Source: Porites lobata
Taxonomy: Eukaryota; Cnidaria; Anthozoa; Scleractinia; Poritidae
Direction: 5' to 3'
DNA length: 64,000 bases
Assembly: GCA_942486035.1 (NCBI GenBank)
Contig: CALNXK010000013.1
Coordinates: 2,909,001 to 2,973,000 of the forward strand
Part shown: positions 47,701 through 59,700 of the stretch, piece by piece
How positions within the stretch are numbered: position 1 is the first letter of the stretch
Layout of the letters: each line of letters begins with the position of its first letter
The notes under the pieces: generated by a model
What the model was told of the DNA's origin: nothing
What the model saw: only the letters and a program-made list of their open reading frames with translations
Database searches by the model: none
Made by a program: the position numbers and the translations under genes

Positions 47701-50700
47701 GTACGTGTTGAAATTAGCTGAGTAACTGCTTTGGTTTTTTTTTTCTGACGCTCAATATAAATCAACATGAATCCAAGTGACAGAATGGAATAAAACCGAG
47801 AAATTGAATAAGGCTCTACTGAACGGTCCAGCATTTTGATCACAGAGCTACAAAGACACGAGAGGCAAAGTACGCCAGTTATTAAATCTTCATGTACCGC
47901 CTATATCTACCGTTCAAATACTAAAATAGGTTTAACAACGCTATGTTTAGGTGGTTTTGAACTATATTCTCGTTGGGTGCCCCTGGAATCGGTCAACTCT
48001 CGGTCTTCCGCTGGAGAGCTAGGTCAAAGGCTACATCGATGTTTGCTACACATTCAACGTTCAGTCGATTTGATTTTTATTGAAGTTAATAATCAGCTGT
48101 GCCGTTTGTGGGACGCGTGCATATTTTTATCCCCTAAAAATTTTTCATCTGTTTGGATTTCCTAGCTGAAAGTCTAGAGATCCGAAAATTCTAGGAATTA
48201 AAACTTAACTTTTCGAAAATTTCAGCCAGAAAAAAGCCTCCCGAAAATTCTAGGTGAGCTTTTTAGGGTAAAAATCCATTAAAAATGGTCAATTATGCCA
48301 ATTTGTGGATGTTCGAAAATCCTAGGAGAGGTAGGCAAGCAAGAAATTTTACAAAAAATGTTCCGAAAATTCTAGATCTCAAATCGTCTTCCAAACAGAT
48401 ATTTTCCGAAAATTGACGTTGGGTGTCGCTGCGATTCTCCCGAATGAAGAGCCTGCTAGCAAAGCTGCAGGCAAAAAAAAAACACATCACTGTTTTCTAT
48501 GACAGAATTCTAAACGGCAAACCACATTCTTAACGCAGGAGAACTACACTGTAATCTACAGCAAGAATCAGAGTAACCTTACCTTGCCAATATCGACTGT
48601 TTCAACAGTGAACTTGTAGGTTCTTCCTTTCTCGAAGCGTATTTTGGAATTTCCCGCTTGCCTCAGTTGTATTTGTTCAGTCATTCCTTTGTCACCAAAG
48701 AGCTGGATGAAAACATTTCCTTCAGTTCCGTCTCCAAGCACGTCTCCCATTTTAAGGCAAAGTTGATATGCGACAACTGCAACGAAATGTTTCGTTTTAG
48801 AACAACTGCAAGTCTTCATTATCTTGTGTTTAATAAGTTGCAGTAATGTTCATGTAATTGGTCATCGTAAAATGTACACACAAGAAAAAAACACCAATAT
48901 CACTCTAAGCAGTGATCTCTTAATTAAACATGGTATTTTGACTCCAAAACACATTGAAAGTAAACTTTCTATCAGAGATGAGAGATCAAGTGATACTGTT
49001 CGCTGAAAATTACGTGACCCCACGACTAAAATCAAACCATCTATCGTGGCACGACCTGGGAAATAAGATAAGAACAGTCAGTTGCTTTCAATCCCAGGGT
49101 TTTCAGAAAACTAGACTGCGCAGTTCACGCGAATAATCGGGGCTGCTTCACCCTCACATGCTTTTGTTGACTGTTTTGGCTGTCAAGATACGAGAAGAAT
49201 AGGGACCAGTTAAGTTTAAGACTCGCGGCTCTGCAGAAACCTTTTCACCAGGCCAAAAGGCACCCAAACATTCAACCAAGGCATTACAAGCAACCTACTC
49301 TTCCTGGTATCCATAGAATCTGGCGCCGATGCTAACAAATCAGTTCTTTTCTCCTCAAAATGATACTCGTCAGGTGGTGGAAGGACCTCTTCATGGTAAT
49401 GGTATTCATTCTTTGGAGGTGGTACGGAGTATGGCTGCCTACGAACTTCTTCAATAGTTAGTTCCTCTTGTGTGATTCGCTGTTTAGGCTCCAGAGGCCT
49501 TAGGGGTGGCGCCTCTTCAGCAGGAGGGGGAGTCTCTTTCATTACCATTCGCTCTTCAAATATTTTTCTCTGCGGCGGAGCAGGGGCTGGCTCTTTTCGT
49601 GAGGTGGTGTATCTAACATTTGAAAAGATGACAAAAACCTTTAATGATTGTTAAAACATGAATACTGAAAATATTATTAAAACTTCTACATTCGCTATTA
49701 TTAGAATCTTCAAACTCTAAGTTCCCAACAGAATATAACCCTAGAACCAATGTATTTCATCTACTCGCGTTCTGCAATGTCGCACACGAGACTGAATTAA
49801 ATGTGGCTTAATATGGTTTGGTATCATTTGCAAATAGCAATCATGCACCTTCAAAATGAGACACCATGACTGGTTTCTAGTAGATTTTGCATTGGCTTCT
49901 CTTCTAAAAACATTTAACACCCCTACTTAAGAGTACAACAAACATTTTGGCACTACGCTACGAGAAGCTCCCCCCCTTTTTTGCTTAACAGATATCAGGG
50001 TATCACAAATGCCCCATGGAATTTGCTCTTAGTAGACTACTTGCACTCTATTTAGACACTGATGGAGAGAGGGAGGGGAGGGTAAAAAGAGTGTACTGTC
50101 GGTCTCAGGTTTGTCAGTCTAATGAGTATTGTTACAAGTTACCGAAGTAAAGGAAGGACCCTTGACCTTTTATGTTTTCACCACTCACCTATACTCCTCT
50201 TGAATGACAGTCTTCTTTGAAGGAGATGTAGTGTAACGCACTTCCTCAATCACTGATTTCTGAGGAGGTGAAACAGCAGTGTACCTCAATTCCTCTGTTA
50301 TCACCTTCTTTGTGGGTGTACTGTACCGGCTTTCGTCCATGACAGGTTTCTTAGCAACTGGTGGTGGAACGTTCCGACTCTCTAATTTAGTTGTTGTCTC
50401 AGTGGTAGTTGTGGTCGTGGTTTTGGATGGGGATCTTGTGTCAGATGAAACAGGGACACCTACATACAAAGAGGAACAGTGGTAAGTACGCACATGCAGC
50501 CCATTCACTCCAAATTTCGATGGTTTAAACTATGATATACCACCAATCAGCCTCGTTTCCAGGCGCGGCCGCCTAGCTGTTTATTTCGGAGTGAACTAAG
50601 ATGGATGTTATCTAGTTTTTGAGGAGTACCTGAAGAAAAAAACAGCTGTTTATATCCCGAAACCTTGCCGAAAAATAGGTCAAAGTTTTGAAGAAAGTCT

Positions 50701-53700
50701 ACGAGAAGGTAAGCTTGTTGAGAACTTAAAAATATTTTGAATGAATAATAAAACAATTATTTAATTCGGCTTTCGTAGGATGTGAAGAATTATGCAGATC
50801 TGCATAATTCTTCACATCATACTCAGCCTCATTCAATAATTGCTAAATATACTTAATACAATCATTGACGTCTCAGGGAGTGACTGACGTTAATGTTGGT
50901 ATGATCTAAGCGTTTTCCAAATTTGGTCATTGCCAGCTGGTCATAAAGAATAATTCAGCGGATTAAAGCCAAACCAAAAAGGGAGAATATTTTGAATGAA
51001 TAATTAACACAAACATTCACTCCTTTAAGCCCTAATATCCACACAAAAATTCTCCAAACTGATTTTGATACATTTCCGTAAAGAATTAATTGAGAGAATC
51101 TGATAAAATATCAAGGCATTTTCAATTTGGTAATAATTTTTTTAATTCTCATAACCTGGCCTCTTGACAATCTGTGGATATTGTTGGGAGAAAATTGATG
51201 TTGGTCACCATTGGGCCTTAAAGGGTTAAGACTCTTTGAATTCTTCGTACTGTTTAACTAAACTTTACAACGCCAATAATGTAATTTCGTTTGTCAGCAA
51301 CACATACCTGGTAGCAGGTCTCTCTCTATTTTTCCATCATCTTCGTTTCTGGCAAGCCATCGGTGACAAGGGAAGACAAAATGTTGATTGTGTGCTGGTA
51401 CATCTACAGCAACTTCCTCAAGAAACCATCCTGGGGCAGAGCCATTATTGTCATGTCCGATACGAAGCTTCTGGACCTGTATGGTTAGAAAAGTAAGATG
51501 GTGTTACGATGAACCACAGCGAGGTCGGCACCACTGAGCTTTATTCTTCACGTTAACAAGGCATTTATCCTAAGCTAGGGGTGCTTACCACCATCCGGTT
51601 TAAAATATCGTGCATTAACGTGAAATTATTAAATTTGACGTGGTGGGAAAACGATCCACCGCTACAAGTATATCGAAATCAGCTGGACAGACTTGAAAGA
51701 GTACAAAAATTGCATCGCCTCGAATCACCGCGCATATGTTTGAAGTTTTCTACACGGGAATTTCTGCTTTCCAATGTAATGGGCAAGTACCATAGTTCTT
51801 GCGCTGCTTTGGCTCAGAATTTAACAGTAAGCCAGCTTCACTCGGAAGACAAAAGCTACATATAGATTCTGTCTGTTTTGTATTGGTGGTAGGCTAAAAT
51901 GCAGTTAAAGAATGCTTTTACCACAGATTGGTTATCGATTGGTTATCGACTTAAGGTTGATATAATCATTACCTCGCTAACAGACCGGTAAAATGTAAGG
52001 CAAAGCCGAAAGACAAGTGAGAAGCTTCCACCCGACAAACCGTAACAAAATTCTATTTAGAGTCGTTAAAAAGTGCATGATGGATTGTTGGAGTTTTGTG
52101 CGGTATCCAGCAGATCGACAGTCAGAATTAAATTCTCCCGCTTATTTCACATTTTACAGGGACAACACTGCCACTTTAGTTCGATCAAGTCTTCAAAATA
52201 ATTATAACCTCAACAATTTGAGGAGGCATGATCCAGCGTCGGCAGGGGTCCTGGGTTCGAGTCCCCTTGCTGGATTTGTTCTCGGACGTTACGAGTTCAC
52301 ACTTGTAAATAGTCAACAAATTAAATTCAATTTGCATTATTTGTCAAATAATTGTTTCAACTCTTTTGGAAAAGTAAGTCCGAATTCTGCTTTAAACAAC
52401 CCTATTTTTTCATTTTGTCACTCAGCGGAGGATCATTTTTCCGTAGAAATAAACTAGTTAAGTCCAAAATATGCAGTTTTAGTAACGATTAACTTGTCAA
52501 TCTAAGCCAAAGATGAAAACCTCAAAAACTGATAATGAGACAAACGTACCGTGCCAACATCAACAGTTTCCACAATAAATTTATCAAGTCTCCCTTTCTC
52601 GAATCTTTTTTCAGCTTTACCGCCCTGCCTCAGTTGAATCTTCTCTGTTTCCCCTTCACTCCCAATCAGCTGGAAATATACATTAGCATCTGTGCCAGCT
52701 GTAAACATCTCACCCGTCTTCACTGCTAAATGATAAGAAGTATCTGCATACAAAAAATATATAATAAAACGTTTAATGTAATGACTCTTGAAAACTTTGG
52801 TGTGAAAGTATGTCTTTCAGAAGTCGAAACAAAGCATTAGTGCGTGCTGTGGAGTGTTGTATTAAGGTTTAAGCCAGTTAGGCATCAGGATTTAGTATAT
52901 GTACGCGTGCGTAGTTTTTAATTTTTTTGGTTTCAGAACTGCTGGCTTAAGAGTTAAAGTGGAAGCCGCACCCATTTTTCATTTCCTATACTAGTACATT
53001 GTTAAACCCCTTATGTCTCGCACCCAGTTGTTTTCTATGACAAGGACCTTCACTTCGCAAAAACCCTATTTCCTTCCACTATGTATGAATGGTTCATTTA
53101 AATAAAATGCCAGGGTAACCCAAAGCTGTATATTTTTGCCTTGTTCATGAATAAATGTTTTATTGCCGGCGGAGCTTGCAGAAGAGGCAAGAAATTAAGT
53201 TCTCTCACAAAGAACGAAACCTAAACACACAGAGGAACCAACTGTGGAAGAATGTCAATCAGATCAGAAGAGTCTTAATCAACCATACTTGCTTCGACTA
53301 CTACTTCAAGACTTACTGATACCCCACAAGGAAGGGAACAGTTAAAGAAATGTGTCACGAAATTGCTTTTCAAAGTAACTGTTCATTTCGTTGTTTGGTT
53401 TGTAACATACTGATTAGGAGGCATATTAATATTTTGCTGAACAAGAAGATCTAATTCTGCCATTTTCATGCGATGTCTGCGCTTATAGGAAGGTCCCTTG
53501 CGAAACACCTGTTGACAAATATACACAATATTGACAAAACGAACTAGCCAGGTGTGGCACAGCCTTCTCACACCCATTAATAATTCATTAAGAAAATACA
53601 AAGGAAATTAATGTTTAATGGGCGTGGCGGTCTTGGTTGTCCTGGGAGAATCTCCTTCAAAAATGATTTTGTTTGAGAAGAATTTACTGTCTCCTCATCA

Positions 53701-56700
53701 CCAGATCAACCAGCCAGCAGTAGCAAGGGAAAATGGTGCGATCTTTTCAACTCTCTTCTCGCAGGATCTGGTGATGAAACACTCCTCTACAAATGATATA
53801 TTACCTTCCCATCACCCTTGCACTAACTTGGGCGGCCAATCTTGCAGTCTGTCAATCTAGAACATGACAACAAAACATCGCCATTACTATTAGTTGAATA
53901 AATGGGATACGAAAAGTACTGAAACGAATAATCAGCTATGTTAATTTTGTCACACTGTCAATCTAAAACATAACAACAAAACACCGCTATTAGAGATGAT
54001 CGAATAAAATGGGACTAAGTATTTAAAAGAGTCAAACCATGATATTCATGTTTTTTAAAAAGTATTTTGAAAACGCAGAATTTTGTTTTTTCATCTTTAA
54101 ATGCCTGTTAAAGCGGTGACAAGGATCAAAATGAAATTTGACAAAAACTGCATGACTGAGAGACTTAAAATTCCTGGCTGACTGTATGATTGACTGAAGT
54201 GGATAGTTTGAAAAGAAACTGTGGTGTGCATCAATCATTTTGCTCTTAAAAAGGGCTAGCGCTTGAAATGTCCGCCTTTTGAATCTTTTAACAATGGCAA
54301 ATCAACTTGACCAACTCAGTTAATAAAACTAAATTTTTGCAACCTACAGATCAACTGCTTTGTAACTAACATGCTGACCTAATTGCTGACTGATTGGTCA
54401 GTGCCCAACTTACTCTTTCTGACTGTTCTAACTGGCTGATAGACTGACAGACCAACTGACTGACAACTGACTGACTGCAACCGGTAACTGTCTTTTTAAT
54501 TGACTGACCGACCAACTTACAGTGCGCCTGCCTAATAGTGTGTGTGACTGACTGTTCAACTGATTGACTGGTACATTACAATGAAGCTGGAGGGCTGAGC
54601 TGGTGTTTTCAGTACTCACCTTTCCAATATTTACAGTCTCAACAGTAAACTTGTAAGTTCTGCCTTTCTCAAATTTATTAAGTGATGACCCCACAGGTCG
54701 CAGCATGATTTTGCTCGTCTCTCCTTCTTCTCCAAACAACTGAACATAAAGATTAGTGTCTGGGCTCAGAACCTCGCCTAGTTTGACTGACATTGTGTAG
54801 GAGGTGTCTGAAATGAAACAATTAACATTTAATAAAAAACAAAAACTAGACAGTACTGTTAACAAAGAAATAAATAATAAATTACAATGTACATACTTTA
54901 GAAACTACAACCAGTTGCAAAAGTACAATGCACTTGAGACAATGTACCATATTTTGGCTTAAATGGCCTGTTCATGATCTTGTGCTTGCGATCCCCCCTC
55001 CACCCGTTATCAAAGTTGCTAGCAATACAAGACCATGCTCAAGACTTGGAGGAACAACTTTGAATGGGAGGGAGGAGGGAGGTCAGTATTATACTAAAAG
55101 ACCTGTGACTAGCAGCGATTTGAAGCAAGACAGGTCATTTTCTCGTCGGAACGTGTCAACATTTTTGCAACTGGTTGTAGCACCACGATTGATAAGTGCA
55201 TTCCAGGACTTGTTTTGTTTCATGCTAATGATATACAGTGTTGTAGTAGCTACGCCAAAACCCTTAATCACACGCATCAAACTATCCTGCTTGTCTATGG
55301 GTGGATACTCTATTCTGACTGAACTGTTTGCAAAAAAATATGCTTTTTATCTAATGGAACTACTTATGGGAGTTTGAAGACAAAAGGAAGGTCATGTGCA
55401 TGTACAGTTTATGCATCAATTGTCTATAATGGGAATGCATAAATACAGAGTTTTCGTTAAAGTTTAAATAGTGGCTCTCTTATTTGACACAGAGAACTTT
55501 AACAGTGTTGGGATTTACTAGCTAAATGTACATGTAGAAAGGCATAAATAAGATTTGCAGTTATTTGCCTCAACATGATAAACTATGATACATGTAACAC
55601 ATTAAATTCATTCTCTAACAAGGGCTTCCATTTTTTTTTCATTTATTATGAGCTTACTTGGTAAAGGAGTGACTGCAAACATCTCCCTCTCGATTTTACC
55701 ATCATCAACATCTTGCGCAAGCCAGCAACGGCAAGGAAACTTGACTCGATCTTGGCGTGCAGGAACCTCCACTTCAACTTCCTCCACAAAAAACCCAGAG
55801 CCATAACCGGTGTGATCATGACTCAGCTTGATTCTGTCAACCTGAAAATTCGAAAGAAAAATTGAATGATGCAGCAGAATCTCATTAACCCCCTCAAGGG
55901 ATCTGTTTGTGTGACTGAGAGTCTTGCAAATGTATATTTGGGTCAAAGGGACATGACACAGCAATAGGGGTGTAACGATTCATATTCCTTGTGATTCAAT
56001 TCGATTTCAATTATTGTCTTTTGATTTCGATTCGATTATGTAAATTTTTCTGAATTGTTATACCATAACGTGTAACATTAACAACATGCAACCCTAAACC
56101 CTCAATTTGAGAATAGTAACAGGGACAGGAGGATTCACAGTTGCTTGGTTCGTTGCCATGTTTGAGAACCACACAAAGATGGTTTACCTTACTTGGAAAT
56201 TCTCAAGGGGTGGTTGAAGGACAGCATTTTACTAGGCAACACAACATGACGCACGAACTGCTATCGTCTTTGCTTGTCAATCAAAAACTCACATTTTAAA
56301 GAGTTCTGGATTCTGATTTTACAATATAATAACTCACTGAGGGCACCCTGGAAAAGGTATGCAAAAATCAAAGCAAAATCGAAACGTGGAAGCAAAGAAT
56401 CGTGAATCGAACAGAACGGTTCATAATCGAGATTAATCGAGAATTTGATTAATCATTACACCACTACACAGCAACAACAACATACATACTTTGTTTACAG
56501 GCAGCTATTACAACAACTGAAAAGATAAATACAACAACAGGCTGGATATATCGTACACATAACCTAAAACATAAAATTTTATTACAGAAAGGTATATTAC
56601 TTTGATATATTTTTCCCATTATCAAGACACAAAAATAATATAAATTATTTGACTGTAAATAAAAAATATATCAATGTAACGGTAGCTTTAAATAAAATTA

Positions 56701-59700
56701 CACACTATCACCTAGAATGTTAGCAGCAAAATACAAAATAATAAACATTTAGTTCATCATATTTGTATTTAAGTGATAAAATAAGAAACAAATAAGTGTA
56801 CCTTGCCAATGTCAACAGTGTCCACAGTAAATTTGTACGTCCTTCCTTTCTCAAACTTATTTCTGGTGTCACCTGCCTGCCTGAGCTGAATCTTTGCTGT
56901 GTTACCACGCTCACCAAAAAGCTGGATGTAAACATTGCCATCTGTCCCTGAACCTTTAACATCGCCCACCTTTATACTGAGATTATAAGTAGCTGAAAAA
57001 ATAACAATAAAAAAATGATACGTTCAAAGCTGATTAAATGCAAATGTAACGACCAAGTTAATATATTTGAAATAATTTTTCATTTTTGTTATTATCTTTA
57101 TGCTTTAGTGCCTCTTTGAAAATTATTTCATTGCTGTGCCTAAATATTTTGCCCTTTTACTACAGTTATATACATTTACTTTGTATAATATCGACACTTA
57201 AATCTACTAATAGATTTTAAAACTAACAGGACAAATTTACTGAACTGCATAAATCTTAAAGTTCAGATTTACATATGTAAAATCAAAAAAATAGTTTAGT
57301 CCACTCAGAAAGCATGTTATTGCCACACCCGAAACCGTTTGCTACAATAGTGCACTACAAGTATACATCATATCATATCATCAGTTACAAAAAAAAATGT
57401 GATGATGTACACTTTGTACATTTAAAAGGAACAAGAGGTTGATATTCCACTTCCAAGCTTTGATCATTTAGATTCACATCACAGTACATTTCACTCAGTC
57501 TGTAGATACAAATGCTTGGTATTGCTATGATGTGACAAAGTAATGAAAATGAAAGGCTTGTGATATATACATCACTTGTTTGAATGACATTTGCCCCAAC
57601 CATAGTAATAACAATAAAAATACTATGCAGTGTATACCCTACAGTAAATGTAACTCAATAATTAAGTGGAGACCTTAAAGGAACACCTAAAATACATACA
57701 ACATACTTTAAGTTATATGCAGGAAACTTTTAAGGTCACACTCAGTCACATGGAGTAAAAATGAGAATTTCCTTCTCTTCTCGACAGCACCTGTCTTGTG
57801 TTAGTTCACAATTGAATTAACAGTTCCAAATTTCTACAGATGAAATTTGACAAATTTCTACACCTACATACAAGGCAGCATATTTCAACTTTCACAGCCA
57901 CAAGACAACAGTGTGTGTAATAAAATTAACATCACAAGAATAAATGTAAAAAATGGTAATAATGTCAGTGGTATTTTGATTATAGTACAAACAAAGGCAA
58001 GCAAAAATTTAGTTGCAATTTAGCATTTTATAATTTTTTTTTTAAGTTTGATGGGAAAGCTTTTAAGTTGCTGTTTTAAGATTGCCCTTCAGTGAAACAA
58101 AATGAAATATAAACACTCGAGAGATCAGAAGATTAACATCAGAATATAAAACCAAGTATAGACCAACAGGTCGGTTGTCACATGTCTGTGTAATCCTATA
58201 AAAATTATGACTGAAAAGCACCCTGATACACCAACTGTATCTTTTACCAAAGGAACATCATAAAACATTGAAATATTAAATACCTTTTGGTTTTTCATCT
58301 GGTAAAACCAAAGGAAAAAATCTCATAAACAAAGATTGGGCATTCCACATGTCCATCTTGTACAAATTCAAATTCCAACACAATTTCCTTTTTATCATTA
58401 ATTATTCAAAGAAAGTCATAGACAAGATCAAAAACTAAATACCTTTCATTTTCCTTTACACCTGGTTTGACAAAGAACTGACAATTATGGTAAGAAATGA
58501 AAGCAATACTTACATCCCACATGGGAAACATTTCTTTTATTAATCAATTTATTTGAGCATATTAGGGCTTTAACCTTTTAATTTTTGATTGTAGCATATT
58601 CAACCACAGGCCTTTCATGAAATAAGCATGTCAATGGTGGTTACAAAAAACCAGACACTGTTGGACACAGGTTTTTAGTGTATACTGATAAATAATCAAA
58701 AACCAAAGACACTTTCAGATGAAATTACCCACAATGAATTTACATGCACTCCATGAAATATGGTTATTTTATTTAAATTAATTATTGTGATTGCATAATT
58801 ATTCAAAATTCAGTCTTGGCACTTTTAAATATCCTGAGGCAAAATCAGTAAAATCAATTTAAAGATTTAGCTCGCATAAATTGGATTTGTTTCAAGAACA
58901 CTTATATAAAAAAATGTGATGGGAAAAAGTGAAAAAAGGTACAGGTAAGTCCTGACCTTAAATGGAAAAAAAAAAAGCAAAACAGTAATTTAATTTATTT
59001 GCACATTGTTGGGGTCAATTAAGCCTCACTGTCAAGTTTTTGATTTAAATGATGTGGCTTCCATTAGAATCACAAGAACTTGACCATAATTCAGCAGAAA
59101 CAAAGAAAAAACAGATTCACCTGCAAACTGTAAAGTTAAAACTATATATACCTCTCCACAAGCAAATCTAAAAGAAAGTGTTCATGAGTCATGACAATTA
59201 AGATTCTCAACAAAAACGAGATTGATGTTTAAGTGAGCTGTATGTAGTAACGTTGGAACTTACTGCTTTGCCGCCCAGATGCGCTAGATGATCGTGGAAT
59301 GGTGGATGATGATGATGGTGTTCCCCCAGATAAGGATGTGCGAGGTAAAGATTGGCTTGTGTTGCGATAAGCTTTAGTACTAACAGAACTAGACTGAGAT
59401 GAATGGCGTGAACCTGAAAAGAACCATTCATATACAGTACTTACGTAGGAAATAAAAATCCATTACATTTGGGATAAAAAAATTATTAATATATACTTTA
59501 TGGCAACAGATTCTGGTTGCACTGCATGTTAACTTGCATTCTATTTCACTAGTACAGCTGCAGTGGACACTATCATACCGTTACATAAATGATCAGTAAT
59601 TTTTTTCAACACATAGGAATTGCAAAATCATATGATTATATACGATTTGTGGTTTCAGGGTAAAAGATGACTTATCTGTTGTAACTGTTTTTCGTTTACA

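Noticed and set aside
52216..52325. tRNA gene suggested by GGTTCGAGTCCC
   Set aside because: No paired acceptor stem or complete cloverleaf; the following sequence is shared with another SINE-like copy.
43628..56992. A stand-alone LOXHD1-like gene next to a separate delta-catenin gene
   Set aside because: There is no stop codon after the last PLAT exon. Only a 149-bp intron with matching phase separates it from the armadillo exons, and the far N-terminal exons look catenin-like.
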